A stretch of 64,000 nt of DNA from Bacteroidales bacterium (GTDB taxonomy: Bacteria; Bacteroidota; Bacteroidia; Bacteroidales; F082): positions 17,970-81,969 of the forward strand of contig JAFUVT010000028.1 of the NCBI GenBank assembly GCA_017477425.1. Direction: 5' to 3'. This document shows, in pieces, positions 1 through 8,415 of the stretch. The notes beneath the pieces are model-generated. The model had not been told where the DNA came from, did no database searches, and was given only the letters and a program-made list of their open reading frames with translations. Numbering within the stretch: position 1 is the stretch's first letter; each line of letters opens with the position of its first letter. Made by a program: the position numbers and the translations under genes.

Positions 1-93
1 AGGCGTGCCCGGGTAACTGTTGATGGCCGAGCCGCCTGCATCGATGAAGCCCTGTGCAATGGCTTCATCTCCAAGTAGCAATAATTTTTCCAT
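1..93 (-). CDS. iorA: Indolepyruvate:ferredoxin oxidoreductase alpha subunit, N-terminal fragment
   Basis: Only the first 31 codons lie in the window; the gene continues off the left edge. The peptide starts MEKLLLLGDEAIAQG and continues to a SYPGTP motif, which matches the N-terminus of the thiamine-diphosphate-dependent IorA subunit. Family knowledge: IorAB oxidatively decarboxylates arylpyruvates from aromatic amino acids to acyl-CoA using ferredoxin. The ATG is followed upstream by AT-rich DNA shared with the end of coaE. The assignment rests on a short motif, so a related 2-oxoacid oxidoreductase is possible. Confidence 0.7.
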   Translation of the reverse strand, partial: MEKLLLLGDEAIAQGFIDAGGSAINSYPGTP

Positions 94-168
94 ATTAATA
101 ATGTGTCTTGTTCAAAAAATGAATTTGGGCAAAGATACGGAAAAAAACGATGCAAACAAGAAAAATGT

Positions 169-753
169 TTAGAACAAGTCGTTGAGAAGGACTATTTGCT
201 CCAAAAGCGCCTCGTCCTCGTCATCATTTTCGTGTTGGATGACATAATCGGCCAAAGCGAGCTTCTTATCCTCGGGCCATTGTTTGGCCATACGTTGTTT
301 GATGGTTTCGGCATCGCAATGGTCGCGCAACATGGCACGGCGCAGGCGTGTCTCCTCGGTGGCTGTCACGAGCACGATGGCATCGAAACGATCCTCCAAA
401 TGCTTCTCGAAGACCAATGCCGACTCAAACAACACATAATCTGACTTTTGCTCTTCGGCCCACAATTCAAAGTCGTTAAACAAAGATGGATAAAGGATGG
501 CTTCTAAGTCGTGTTGTGCGGACTCATCATTAAAAATGACATCGGCAATGTGTTTCCGATTCAACAGTGTGTCGGAAATATAGAAATCACTCCCAAAACG
601 CCTTTCCAGCTGCTGTCTGACTTCGGGCAAGAAATACATTCTCTTGGCCATATCATCACTGTTGTAGACAGGGATACCGAGGCAATGTTCGAAAAGGGCG
701 CACACCCACGACTTGCCGCTGCCGATATTGCCAGTGATCGCGATCTTCTTCAT
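169..753 (-). CDS. coaE: Dephospho-CoA kinase
   Basis: 194-residue cytoplasmic kinase that phosphorylates dephospho-CoA, the last step of coenzyme A synthesis. The P-loop GNIGSGKS is at residues 8-15, directly after the start MKKIAIT, and is followed by the PVYNSDDMAK segment typical of CoaE. The frame stays open further upstream, but the P-loop position and the length usual for the family (about 200 residues) fix the start at 753. Its ATG overlaps the TGA of the ybbR-like gene (ATGA), so the two are translationally coupled. Last gene of a minus-strand operon with yajC and ybbR. Confidence 0.95.
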   Translation of the reverse strand: MKKIAITGNIGSGKSWVCALFEHCLGIPVYNSDDMAKRMYFLPEVRQQLERRFGSDFYISDTLLNRKHIADVIFNDESAQHDLEAILYPSLFNDFELWAEEQKSDYVLFESALVFEKHLEDRFDAIVLVTATEETRLRRAMLRDHCDAETIKQRMAKQWPEDKKLALADYVIQHENDDEDEALLEQIVLLNDLF

Positions 754-1724
754 TGTACGATGAGGTATTCCACCTTGTCGGGGGTGGTGTTCAGGATTTG
801 CACATACTGTGGCCAAGTTTCGAGGCGCACGTCAAGCAAGGGTCGCATATCCTTCAATTGTTTCATGTCCACCTTCACGCCGAAATTCTCAGGCGCTACG
901 GAAGCATAATCCTTGATGGCGACGAGGCACTTCACTGTCATCGTTTCGGGAAAGAAACGCACTCTGACGCTGTCGGTCGCTCGTATTGGCACGGCGACAT
1001 CCATCTCGGTAAATTTCTCCACTTGCACCTCGGCTTTGATTTCTTGGACATTGGAACGAATCAGCCCATTCAGCAAATTCAGAGGGACAATTTCAGTAAA
1101 GCTTTGGTTTACATTGATCTTTGACAACAATTCGGTTCTCACCGTTTTTACCGTATCAATGACTTCCTTGGGGCCGAACACCGTCACCGAAGCTGGATCG
1201 AGCGTGGGTATACCATAAACGCCATATTGCCGTTGCGTCTGAATATCGGATTTGAGCACGACAGGAACCACCTTCGACTGCAGCATATCCATATTGAAAT
1301 AAACCTTACCCTCGTTCATCGTGATGTCAGACTGACTGATGTCTAAAAGCTCGGCAATTTGCTCAGCCACATATTGGCTACTGAACGAATAGGTGTTGGC
1401 ATTCTCGAGCCGATAAGGCACTTGGTCCAAGGCTATGCTTACAACACGGTTTTGCTCGCGAATCATCTTATAGCGTAACGTGTGGAAGCCATCGATGTTC
1501 AACGACATCTTGGCTGATTGATCGGGCGATGAAATCCACTTGTCGGCAGGCACCTCAGTGAATTGGATGCGGAAAGCAGTCTGGGTGGTGTAGTTTTCGG
1601 AGAGTTTCACCAAAAACCATAACGCCGCCGACAGTATCAAAAAAACAAAAAAAGTCCAGATGGAGCGCTTGTCCCTGCGCTCCACCTTACTCTTGATGCT
1701 ATCGAACTTTTCCGTCATTTCCAT
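750..1724 (-). CDS. YbbR-like domain protein
   Basis: 324 residues. A cytoplasmic N-terminus of about 20 charged residues is followed by one membrane segment (about residues 22-40, FFVFLILSAALWFLVKL) and an extracytoplasmic region with repeated YbbR-type beta domains. In Firmicutes, YbbR/CdaR regulates the diadenylate cyclase; in Bacteroidota the homologue sits between yajC and coaE and its role is not established. Here it overlaps coaE by ATGA, and its start abuts the stop of yajC at position 1724, so all three are probably one transcript. No diadenylate cyclase gene is visible nearby. Confidence 0.85.
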   Translation of the reverse strand: MEMTEKFDSIKSKVERRDKRSIWTFFVFLILSAALWFLVKLSENYTTQTAFRIQFTEVPADKWISSPDQSAKMSLNIDGFHTLRYKMIREQNRVVSIALDQVPYRLENANTYSFSSQYVAEQIAELLDISQSDITMNEGKVYFNMDMLQSKVVPVVLKSDIQTQRQYGVYGIPTLDPASVTVFGPKEVIDTVKTVRTELLSKINVNQSFTEIVPLNLLNGLIRSNVQEIKAEVQVEKFTEMDVAVPIRATDSVRVRFFPETMTVKCLVAIKDYASVAPENFGVKVDMKQLKDMRPLLDVRLETWPQYVQILNTTPDKVEYLIVQ

Positions 1725-2044
1725 TAGGCCTGGCCGACTTTGGCGCCAGTCTGGACGAGGGCCGTCTTTTCCACTTCCACCTCCATATTGGGAGCCAGTG
1801 AAATCATGACGGTGGTGTCCTTCACCTCAGTCACCTTTCCATGGAAGCCACCGATGGTGACCACCTTGTCGCCCTTTTGCAGGCCTTCGCGGAACTTCTG
1901 TTCCTCCTTGGCCTTCTTCGACTGCGGACGGATGAAGAACAGCCAGAAAACGACGATGAGCAGGATGATGAAGATGAGGCTTGACCACATGGAACCGCCT
2001 TGCGGTTGTCCTTCAGCCTGTAACAAGATAAATAAGTTGTTCAT
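1724..2044 (-). CDS. yajC: Preprotein translocase subunit YajC
   Basis: 106 residues: a short N-terminus, one transmembrane helix (about residues 19-40, SLIFIILLIVVFWLFFIRPQ), then the family signature RPQSKKAKE and a small cytoplasmic domain with GDKVVTIGGFHGKV. YajC is an accessory subunit of the SecDF-YajC complex. It is the membrane-side partner of the same pathway as SecA, encoded 34 kb away in this window. The stop is immediately adjacent to the start of the ybbR-like gene. The length matches the family. Confidence 0.95.
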   Translation of the reverse strand: MNNLFILLQAEGQPQGGSMWSSLIFIILLIVVFWLFFIRPQSKKAKEEQKFREGLQKGDKVVTIGGFHGKVTEVKDTTVMISLAPNMEVEVEKTALVQTGAKVGQA

Positions 2045-2088
2045 TTTATGTGATTTAAAGATTTAAGATTCAAGATCGAAATTAGCTT

Positions 2089-2114
2089 GGCCCTTCGACA
2101 GGCTCAGGGACCTT
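2089..2114. repeat. TTCGACAGGCTCAGGGACC-type short repeat
   Basis: Intergenic copy of a short repeat whose core is CTTCGACAGGCTCAGGGACC. It lies between the DUF1573 stop and the yajC start. Related copies occur at 19288-19354, 33541-33596 and 48574-48606, in both orientations and sometimes as inverted pairs. It resembles a REP-type bacterial interspersed element. Confidence 0.75.
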
Positions 2115-2116
2115 AA

Positions 2117-2584
2117 TTAATACTGGTCAGGGGTTTGGACCTTTCCTTTGATGACCAAGGTGTTCTTGGCGGGAATCGTGTTCGACATAACCGTCAGCGT
2201 TCGGCTTTGGAAGCCATGATGACCAGCGCTGTTGTATGTCGCCTTGATGCTACCGCTCTTACCCGGGGCAATAGGCTCTCGTGGATACTCGCCCACCGTG
2301 CAGCCACAAGTTGAGGTTACCTGGCTAATGATCAGAGGCGTGTTGCCCGTATTGGTGAAATGGAAGGAATAACTCACCACCTCACCTTGGAGCAAGGTGC
2401 CGAAATCGTGTTCTTCCTTGTCGAATTTAATAACAGCCTGTTTGTCAGCACTCTCAGTGGCCGACATGGGACTCGTCACCAAATCGGTAGAGAGTCGCTT
2501 GTCGTCGCCATTGTCTCCACATGAGACGAGTAATCCGAATGCCAAAACCAAAAATGGCAGAAAATTGAGTTTGCGTTGAATCAT
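2117..2584 (-). CDS. DUF1573 domain lipoprotein
   Basis: 155 residues. A lipoprotein signal peptide ends in LLVSC (Cys about 22). An immunoglobulin-like DUF1573 domain follows (about residues 48-150) with the hallmark FDKEEHDFGTLLQGEVVSYSF segment, then TSTCGCTVGEYPREPI and a GKSGSIKATYNS turn. DUF1573 proteins are common secreted Bacteroidota proteins of unknown role. The ATG overlaps the stop of the upstream gliding-motility-type gene (ATGA at 2581-2584), so the two are coupled. yajC follows downstream after a spacer containing a short repeat. Confidence 0.88.
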   Translation of the reverse strand: MIQRKLNFLPFLVLAFGLLVSCGDNGDDKRLSTDLVTSPMSATESADKQAVIKFDKEEHDFGTLLQGEVVSYSFHFTNTGNTPLIISQVTSTCGCTVGEYPREPIAPGKSGSIKATYNSAGHHGFQSRTLTVMSNTIPAKNTLVIKGKVQTPDQY

Positions 2585-3801
2585 TGTCTTTGCGATTTAA
2601 TAATCATCACCGAACCTTGGTAGGTGGCGTCTTGTTTCAGGCCGTGGCATTTCAGTACGTAGAAATAAGTGCCATCGGAGAGGTCACCGCCATCCCAGTC
2701 GTTGTGGTAGTCTTTGGAGTGATAGACGATGCGACCCCAGCGGTTGAAGACAGTGAGTTCTGACGACTCATAATAGCGGTTCAGGGGCTCATAGCCCTCG
2801 TATTCGAACTGGTGACCGCCGCCATCGTCGCGCGTACCACCACCCGTAAGGCCGCCACCACCCAAATCGCTACCGCCATCCAGAGAGATAATGAAATAGT
2901 CGTTGGTGCCATCGCCATTGGGCGTGAACACATTCGGGATTTTCAGTTTCACAGGCTCCACCTTGATGGTCTTATAATAAGAGGTGTCGCAACCTTGGGG
3001 GTTATAGACCTTCAGTTCCGTAATATAGTCGCCAGTCTCCACATAGGTGAAACGCGGTTCCTTTTCGGTCGAAGTGATGTTGTATGTGCTATTCAAGATC
3101 CAATAAAAATTGCTGATATCGAGAGAGTCGACCGATAGATTCTCAAAGGAATAAGTCACATGCGGGTTCTGCAGATAGACCGTGTCGCCAGGGTCTGTGG
3201 AGATTTCAACCACGGGGTTGGGATAGGCTTTCAATTTGACGCTGTCGAGTTGTGTGCAGCCTCGGTTGTCGGTCACACGGATGTAGTAGTATTTATAAGC
3301 TTCCAAACCGATGGCCCATGAGGGGTCGTTGGGAGCGATGTGCAACGGGCTGACCTCCCACTGATAGTTGAAAGGAGGCTCATACACCACCGATGTCGAG
3401 TCGACCCAAGCAAGGACTTGGGCATTGCGTCCGTTTTCCTCTTCGCGGTTGCTGCAGGTGAGCTTCACCTGACGGAAATCTACTTCAAAGCGCGGCTTCA
3501 CCTCAACCCGAAGTTCGGGATTACAAATCAAATCACCACTTGCCTCTTCACGGATCTCGACGCTATAATTCGTCGTTTCGAATGGCCTAACGACAATGCT
3601 GTTGGTGGTTTGCCCACCTGGCGACCAAAGATACGAATATAGGTAATTGTTGGGAACGCTGAGCGTTACCGTTGCCTCACTACAAATGGGCATTTCAGCG
3701 CTACAAGTGATTTCGCAGGGTTCTTGTGCCTTTGCCAATGTCGACAGAGACAGCAACACAATGAGCGTAAATGTCTTGAATATAATGGTGTAAGTTCTCA
3801 T
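2581..3801 (-). CDS. Secreted protein with gliding motility-associated C-terminal domain
   Basis: 406 residues from MRTYTIIFKTF, which gives a clean signal peptide ending LAKAQ; the open frame extends 24 codons further upstream but without export logic. The body contains Ig/PKD-like segments (for example EISTDPGDTVYLQNP and a TYVETGDYITELKVYN stretch). The C-terminus carries the gliding-motility-associated (type B T9SS) domain: IPNVFTPNGDGTNDYF, then LTVFNRWGRIVYHS, WDGG and DGTYFYVL. Family knowledge: this domain directs export through T9SS. There is an unusual Gly/Asp-rich insertion (GGGGLTGGGTRDDGGG) inside the C-terminal domain. Substrate or function unknown. Confidence 0.85.
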   Translation of the reverse strand: MRTYTIIFKTFTLIVLLSLSTLAKAQEPCEITCSAEMPICSEATVTLSVPNNYLYSYLWSPGGQTTNSIVVRPFETTNYSVEIREEASGDLICNPELRVEVKPRFEVDFRQVKLTCSNREEENGRNAQVLAWVDSTSVVYEPPFNYQWEVSPLHIAPNDPSWAIGLEAYKYYYIRVTDNRGCTQLDSVKLKAYPNPVVEISTDPGDTVYLQNPHVTYSFENLSVDSLDISNFYWILNSTYNITSTEKEPRFTYVETGDYITELKVYNPQGCDTSYYKTIKVEPVKLKIPNVFTPNGDGTNDYFIISLDGGSDLGGGGLTGGGTRDDGGGHQFEYEGYEPLNRYYESSELTVFNRWGRIVYHSKDYHNDWDGGDLSDGTYFYVLKCHGLKQDATYQGSVMIIKSQRQ

Positions 3802-3881
3802 TTCACATGAAATAGGTTGCAAAAATAGGAAAAATCCAAAGAAAAACGCAACATATCGCCGATTATTGTTCAAATGAGGCT

Positions 3882-5633
3882 TTAGAGCTTCACTAATTTA
3901 ACCACCTTGCCTAGCATTAGGGGAGTACCATAATTAACCACGTAGACGCCTGCATCCCAATTGCTTGCGTCAATATCAATTGACTTGATGAAACGGGCAG
4001 ATGCCATAACGTTGCCACATACATCAAATACAGTCACATCGACGAAGCCTTCCTGATTGGACTGGATGGTAAACACGCCATCCGTGGGATTGGGGAAGAC
4101 GCCTGCCTCGGGCTCGATGATTTCGGGACCGACATGTGTCGTATCAACGGCCGTCCAAGAGGCCTCCCAGCCCGCATCGGTAGTAAGGCAATCGGACCGG
4201 AACTCGATGCACATCACGTTTCCAGATGATTCAACCTGTCCAGGGCTGTTTGTGTTCCAGCGCCCTATTTTCGGGGCATAGACATTGTCACCGTCGTAGA
4301 TCCACAGGAAGTCGAAATCCGTTTCCAAATCGAAACTGCTGAAGTCCAATCGTATGACGGATTGTTCCGGACCACGAATCACCCAAATCTCGCGCTCGTC
4401 ATTGCCATAATTGACATGGTCAAGACGCCCTTCTTCGCCTTCGAGGATGGCGACAGGAGTGCCGTCATTGACAAGTTTGTAGTAATAGTCCCAGTCCCAA
4501 TATAGACCCGGGTCAGTGTGACTTTGGTCGGGATAATGCTGGTGTCCCTTGACTTGAACGCAAGCCCCTTCGCCTCCCAGGTCATAGAGGCCATTGTTGA
4601 GACAGATGCCATTGTCGAGTGTGTCGCGGTTGTGGACGCGTAGCCCATTGATGGCCTCATAACGCGAGCATATATTGCGCACCAAGTCGGCCGACGAGCG
4701 GTACATAGCCTCAGTGTAATAACTCGGATTGTTGACATAGCCCTCATGTTCGATGCCGATGGTATAGCCATTAGCGGTGCGGGCGTGCCACGCCTTGTCC
4801 TTCTCCCGCACCATTTGGGTGATTTGTCCATCCACGGAACGGATCACATAATGCGCCGACACCTGCGCATCGCAATTCTTGAACCAGCTGATGCTACCTG
4901 CGTAGGAGCCTTCGGTGTCGTGGATGACCACCGCGCTCACCTCCTTGGTACGTTCTTCCCAATTGCATTCGGGGGCGGGGTCCCAAATGGCTCCAGGATA
5001 GTCTCCCAAACGCGACATCTTGAGGCTCGGCGCCGCAAGTTTGTCGTAGTGTTCACGAAAGGAAGCTTTCAGGTCGATGTCGTATTTCGGAAAGCCAAAC
5101 TCCACAGCGCGAAGACTGTCGTTAAGGAACACACACACCGAATACAGCATGCTTTGCATGGGATAGACGTCCTTCTCCTCCCCTATCGGAAGCTCGGAAA
5201 GCTGTTGGATCACAGATAAATATCCGTTGATTTCCGAAACCTTGCCCACCCTCGCCAGACTGTCAAATGCCATAGCGTAAGCCTTTACATTCGCTTCGGG
5301 ACTCTCCAAGATTTCCGCTTCCGAAATGCCCGAAAGTCGCGACACAAGATGCAGGTTTTCACGGAAATAGTTCTTCCCGTCTTTCACCAAGCCCATCAAG
5401 CCGTAGGTACGGGGCATGGCATCGGGGCCCTCGTGATGGTAGTCAGCATCAGTGAGATGATGGCAATGCGTATTGGTGAAAGAGATGGCCTCCAACAGGC
5501 CTGGAGGAATGGTTGGACAAGTCCGATAAGCTTTCTGAAAAGCATCAGTATAAGTTTGATTTTCAATTTCTTGTGCTTTCATAAAAGAAAAGAAAACCAA
5601 CAATGTAACAAAAAGTAAACCTAGTTTTTTCAT
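3882..5633 (-). CDS. Secreted N-acetylmuramoyl-L-alanine amidase with CUB-like and T9SS sorting domains
   Basis: 583 residues. Signal peptide (about 1-20, ending MKAQ), then a region resembling a lysozyme/transglycosylase-like helper domain (about 40-140, with PRTYGLMGL). An Amidase_2 domain follows at about 232-385: AVVIHDTEG supplies the first zinc His, and HQHYPDQSHTDPG the others. Next is a CUB-like beta domain (about 400-490, DFLWIYDGDN), then a type A T9SS C-terminal domain beginning PEAGVFPNPTDG. Predicted to cleave the stem peptide from peptidoglycan outside the cell or at the surface. Likely its own transcription unit, with a TATTTTTG -7 box upstream. Confidence 0.9.
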   Translation of the reverse strand: MKKLGLLFVTLLVFFSFMKAQEIENQTYTDAFQKAYRTCPTIPPGLLEAISFTNTHCHHLTDADYHHEGPDAMPRTYGLMGLVKDGKNYFRENLHLVSRLSGISEAEILESPEANVKAYAMAFDSLARVGKVSEINGYLSVIQQLSELPIGEEKDVYPMQSMLYSVCVFLNDSLRAVEFGFPKYDIDLKASFREHYDKLAAPSLKMSRLGDYPGAIWDPAPECNWEERTKEVSAVVIHDTEGSYAGSISWFKNCDAQVSAHYVIRSVDGQITQMVREKDKAWHARTANGYTIGIEHEGYVNNPSYYTEAMYRSSADLVRNICSRYEAINGLRVHNRDTLDNGICLNNGLYDLGGEGACVQVKGHQHYPDQSHTDPGLYWDWDYYYKLVNDGTPVAILEGEEGRLDHVNYGNDEREIWVIRGPEQSVIRLDFSSFDLETDFDFLWIYDGDNVYAPKIGRWNTNSPGQVESSGNVMCIEFRSDCLTTDAGWEASWTAVDTTHVGPEIIEPEAGVFPNPTDGVFTIQSNQEGFVDVTVFDVCGNVMASARFIKSIDIDASNWDAGVYVVNYGTPLMLGKVVKLVKL

Positions 5634-5650
5634 CGTGAATTATTTGCGGT

Positions 5651-5658
5651 CAAAAATA
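5651..5658 (-). promoter_or_regulatory. Promoter -7 box of the amidase gene
   Basis: Minus-strand TATTTTTG fits the Bacteroidota TAnnTTTG consensus, 18 bases before the amidase ATG. It lies back to back with the hutU promoter, so the intergenic region is divergent. No clear -33 box was found. Confidence 0.6.
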
Positions 5659-5668
5659 CACATTTTTC

Positions 5669-5702
5669 TTTGGAAACAGGTGATAAAAAATTCGTATCTT
5701 TG
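5669..5702 (+). promoter_or_regulatory. Promoter of hutU (-33 TTTG, -7 TATCTTTG)
   Basis: TTTG at 5669-5672 and TATCTTTG at 5695-5702, separated by 22 bases, match the Bacteroidota sigma-70 promoter pattern. The start codon follows 36 bases after the -7 box. Confidence 0.75.
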
Positions 5703-5737
5703 CAAATTCGAGAAATAACAAGCAAAATCAACATAAA

Positions 5738-7738
5738 ATGAACGCACTGAACGATTTCCAAAAAGAGATTCTCGCCGGCATCCCTGATGAACTGCCGGAA
5801 GTGAAGGAATACGACCTGAACATCAACCACGCGCCCAAGCGCAAGGACATCCTCACCAAAGAGGAGAAGAAACTGGCCATCCGCAACGCTTTGCGTTACT
5901 TCCCGGCCAAGTTCCACAAGACGCTGGCCCCCGAATTTGCCGAGGAACTGGAGAAATACGGCCGCATCTATATGTACCGTTTCCGTCCTTCTTATAAGAT
6001 GTACGCTCGCCCGATTGAGGAATATCCTGCCAAATGCAAACAGGCCGCAGCCATCATGCTGATGATCCAGAACAACCTCGACCCCGCCGTGGCACAGCAC
6101 CCGCACGAACTCATCATCTACGGTGGCAACGGCGCCATCTTCCAAAACTGGGCCCAGTACCGCCTCGTGATGCAGTACCTCGCCAACATGGAAGAAGACC
6201 AAACCCTCGCCATGTACAGCGGTCACCCGATGGGCTTGTTCCCGTCGCATAAGGACGCACCGCGCGTGGTCGTCACCAATGGTATGATGATTCCGAACTA
6301 CAGCAAGCCCGACGACTGGGAGCGTTACAACGCCCTTGGCGTGACGCAATACGGCCAAATGACCGCTGGCTCCTACATGTATATCGGCCCCCAAGGCATC
6401 GTCCACGGCACGACCATCACCGTTTTGAATGCGGCCCGCAAGCAAGGCGGTGGCACGGCTGGCAAGCTCTTCATCACCGCTGGTTTGGGCGGCATGAGTG
6501 GTGCCCAACCCAAGGCTGGCAACATCGCTGGCGTGGTGAGCATCACCGCCGAAATCAACCCGGCCGCCACGCAGAAACGCTATCAGCAAGGCTGGGTGGA
6601 TGAGGTTCACGACAACATCGAGGAACTTTTCAAGCACGTCAACGAGAGCATCGCCAAAAAGGAAGCCCGCAGCTATGCCTACCAAGGCAATGTGGTGGAC
6701 CTTTGGGAATATGCCGCCGAACATAACATTCACGTCGACCTCGGCTCTGACCAGACCTCATTGCACAACCCTTGGGCTGGCGGTTACTATCCTGTCGGTC
6801 AGTCGTTTGAGGAATCGAAGACGATGATGGCCGAGAATCCCGAGCTCTTCAAGGAGAAGGTGCAGGCTTCGTTGCGCCGCCATGTGGCCGCCATCAACAA
6901 GCTGACTGCCAAGGGAATGTACTTCTTCGACTACGGTAACGCTTTCCTGCTGCAAAGCAGCCGCGCTGGCGCCGACATCCTGAAGGCCGATGGCACCTTC
7001 CGTTATCCTTCCTACGTGCAGGACATCATGGGTCCGATGTGCTTCGACTACGGCTTCGGTCCCTTCCGCTGGGTGTGCGCTTCGGGCAAGCCTGAAGACC
7101 TCGCCGTCACCGACGACATCGCCTGCCATGTGTTGGAGACCATCGCTGCCACGGCTCCTGCCGAGATTCAGCAACAGATGCGCGACAACATCCAATGGAT
7201 TCGTGGTGCACAGGCCAACCATCTTGTGGTCGGCTCGCAAGCCCGCATCCTTTATGCCGATTGCGAAGGCCGCACCAAGATTGCCGCCGAGTTCAACAAG
7301 GCCATCGCTGACGGTCGCTTGAGCGGTCCCGTCGTCCTCGGTCGCGACCACCACGACGTTTCCGGCACCGACAGCCCGTTCCGTGAGACTTCCAATATTT
7401 ACGACGGCTCGTCGTTCACCGCCGACATGGCCGTGCAGAACGTCATCGGCGACGGTTTCCGTGGTGCCACTTGGGTGAGCATCCACAACGGCGGCGGCGT
7501 AGGCTGGGGCGAAGTCATCAACGGTGGCTTCGGCATGGTCCTCGACGGCTCCGCCGATGCCGACCGCAGGCTCCACTGCATGTTGCATTGGGACGTGAAC
7601 AACGGCATCGCCCGCCGCAACTGGGCCCGCAACGAAGGCGCCACCTTCGCCATTAAACGCGCGATGGAGGCCGAACCGAAATTGAAGGTTACTTTGCCGA
7701 ATTTGGTGGAGGACAATATTTTGGAAGGATTGTTTTGA
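5738..7738 (+). CDS. hutU: Urocanate hydratase (urocanase)
   Basis: 666 residues. Converts urocanate to imidazolonepropionate in histidine breakdown, using NAD+ as an electrophilic cofactor. Seen in the sequence: GGNGAIFQNWAQY (about residues 130-142), the YSGHPMGLFPSHKDAP segment, TVLNAARK and GGMSGAQPKAGN (glycine-rich NAD site), and GRDHHDVSGTDSPFRET near the C-terminus. The length is that of the longer animal/Bacteroidota form rather than the ~560-residue proteobacterial form. No other hut gene (hutH, hutI, ftcD) is adjacent, so the gene is a single-gene unit here, flanked by a strong promoter and a terminator. Confidence 0.96.
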   Translation: MNALNDFQKEILAGIPDELPEVKEYDLNINHAPKRKDILTKEEKKLAIRNALRYFPAKFHKTLAPEFAEELEKYGRIYMYRFRPSYKMYARPIEEYPAKCKQAAAIMLMIQNNLDPAVAQHPHELIIYGGNGAIFQNWAQYRLVMQYLANMEEDQTLAMYSGHPMGLFPSHKDAPRVVVTNGMMIPNYSKPDDWERYNALGVTQYGQMTAGSYMYIGPQGIVHGTTITVLNAARKQGGGTAGKLFITAGLGGMSGAQPKAGNIAGVVSITAEINPAATQKRYQQGWVDEVHDNIEELFKHVNESIAKKEARSYAYQGNVVDLWEYAAEHNIHVDLGSDQTSLHNPWAGGYYPVGQSFEESKTMMAENPELFKEKVQASLRRHVAAINKLTAKGMYFFDYGNAFLLQSSRAGADILKADGTFRYPSYVQDIMGPMCFDYGFGPFRWVCASGKPEDLAVTDDIACHVLETIAATAPAEIQQQMRDNIQWIRGAQANHLVVGSQARILYADCEGRTKIAAEFNKAIADGRLSGPVVLGRDHHDVSGTDSPFRETSNIYDGSSFTADMAVQNVIGDGFRGATWVSIHNGGGVGWGEVINGGFGMVLDGSADADRRLHCMLHWDVNNGIARRNWARNEGATFAIKRAMEAEPKLKVTLPNLVEDNILEGLF

Positions 7739-7753
7739 TAGAATTTGACATTT

Positions 7754-7781
7754 GTAGAGACGTAGCGCGCTACGTCTCTAC
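7754..7781. repeat. 28-base palindrome GTAGAGACG-N10-CGTCTCTAC
   Basis: Perfect palindrome with fixed 9-base arms and a self-complementary centre (TAGCGCGCTA), 15 bases after the hutU stop. Further members occur at 17416, 17679 and 18059, with a degenerate one at 10798. The outer arms are constant while the centres differ but remain (near-)palindromic. Confidence 0.85.
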
Positions 7782-7791
7782 CTGCGAAAAC

Positions 7792-7831
7792 GAAAGCAGG
7801 GCACACCTAATGATTGGTCTGCCCTGCTTTC
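7792..7831 (+). terminator. Intrinsic terminator after hutU
   Basis: Long hairpin: GAAAGCAGGGCA pairs with TGCCCTGCTTTC, extended by ACC/GGT. It is followed by ATTTGTTTTTG. On the minus strand the stem is preceded by the end of the small lipoprotein gene, so it may serve both directions. Confidence 0.8.
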
Positions 7832-7870
7832 ATTTGTTTTTGCATGCAAATCCGAAAAATGGCCTTTGGC

Positions 7871-8257
7871 TTATTCTCTATGGAGCACGATGTCGATAGT
7901 GCCTTCCCAAGAATTGAAGATGGTGTCAAAAAGGGAATAATCCGTGGCCGTGAACGTGAATCTTGTGGTACGACTCTCTCCAAGCAAATCAGGATTGTTG
8001 CGAGCTGCATCCACGGTGGCCATCCCATCCACATCAGTATAGGCATAATGCGTTCCGTTTACGATGAGGCCATAATCGAAGCCATCAAGTTCCTCGGTTT
8101 TCAGGCTCACATTCGACAAAGGTTGTCCTTCCTCAGACTGCACTCTGAAGGTCACGGGATCCCTGTTGATGAACACATCGCCGTAAACATCGCGCTTGCA
8201 AGCGAACATCGCCACAAACATCATCGCAGCCATAAAGGCAATAGTCAGTTTTTTCAT
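7871..8257 (-). CDS. Small lipoprotein of unknown function
   Basis: 128 residues. Lipoprotein signal peptide MKKLTIAFMAAMMFVAMFAC with the modified Cys at about position 20, then a single small beta-rich domain. That domain has a PLSNVSLKTEE turn and a YTDVDGMATVD turn resembling a carboxypeptidase-regulatory/SRPBCC-free Ig-like fold. No family could be assigned. It has its own -7 box (TATATTTG at 8299-8306) and stands alone between two convergent/divergent neighbours. Predicted to be anchored in the outer or inner membrane facing the periplasm. Confidence 0.8.
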   Translation of the reverse strand: MKKLTIAFMAAMMFVAMFACKRDVYGDVFINRDPVTFRVQSEEGQPLSNVSLKTEELDGFDYGLIVNGTHYAYTDVDGMATVDAARNNPDLLGESRTTRFTFTATDYSLFDTIFNSWEGTIDIVLHRE

Positions 8258-8298
8258 ATAACGCTTTTATTGGGAAACATTTTATTGAAACGATCATG

Positions 8299-8306
8299 CA
8301 AATATA
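8299..8306 (-). promoter_or_regulatory. Promoter -7 box of the small lipoprotein gene
   Basis: Minus-strand TATATTTG, 41 bases before the start codon. A TTG at 8324-8326 (minus) lies 17 bases further upstream as a possible -33 box. Confidence 0.6.
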
Positions 8307-8369
8307 CGACTTTTTTGAATGTACAAGCGAAATGAGGCGATTTTTTGAATTTGTTCGCGGGAAAAATTG

Positions 8370-8377
8370 TACCTTTG
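8370..8377 (+). promoter_or_regulatory. Promoter -7 box of the carboxyltransferase gene
   Basis: TACCTTTG matches TAnnTTTG, 38 bases before the ATG. TTTG tracts at 8344-8347 and 8350-8353 are candidate -33 boxes. Confidence 0.65.
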
Positions 8378-8415
8378 CCGTCCCAATCAAAATCGTCTAA
8401 AAACACCAATAAATA

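Noticed and set aside
5630..6733. 367-codon minus-strand frame opposite hutU
   Set aside because: Antisense of urocanase; the real minus-strand gene here is the amidase ending its 5' side at 5633.
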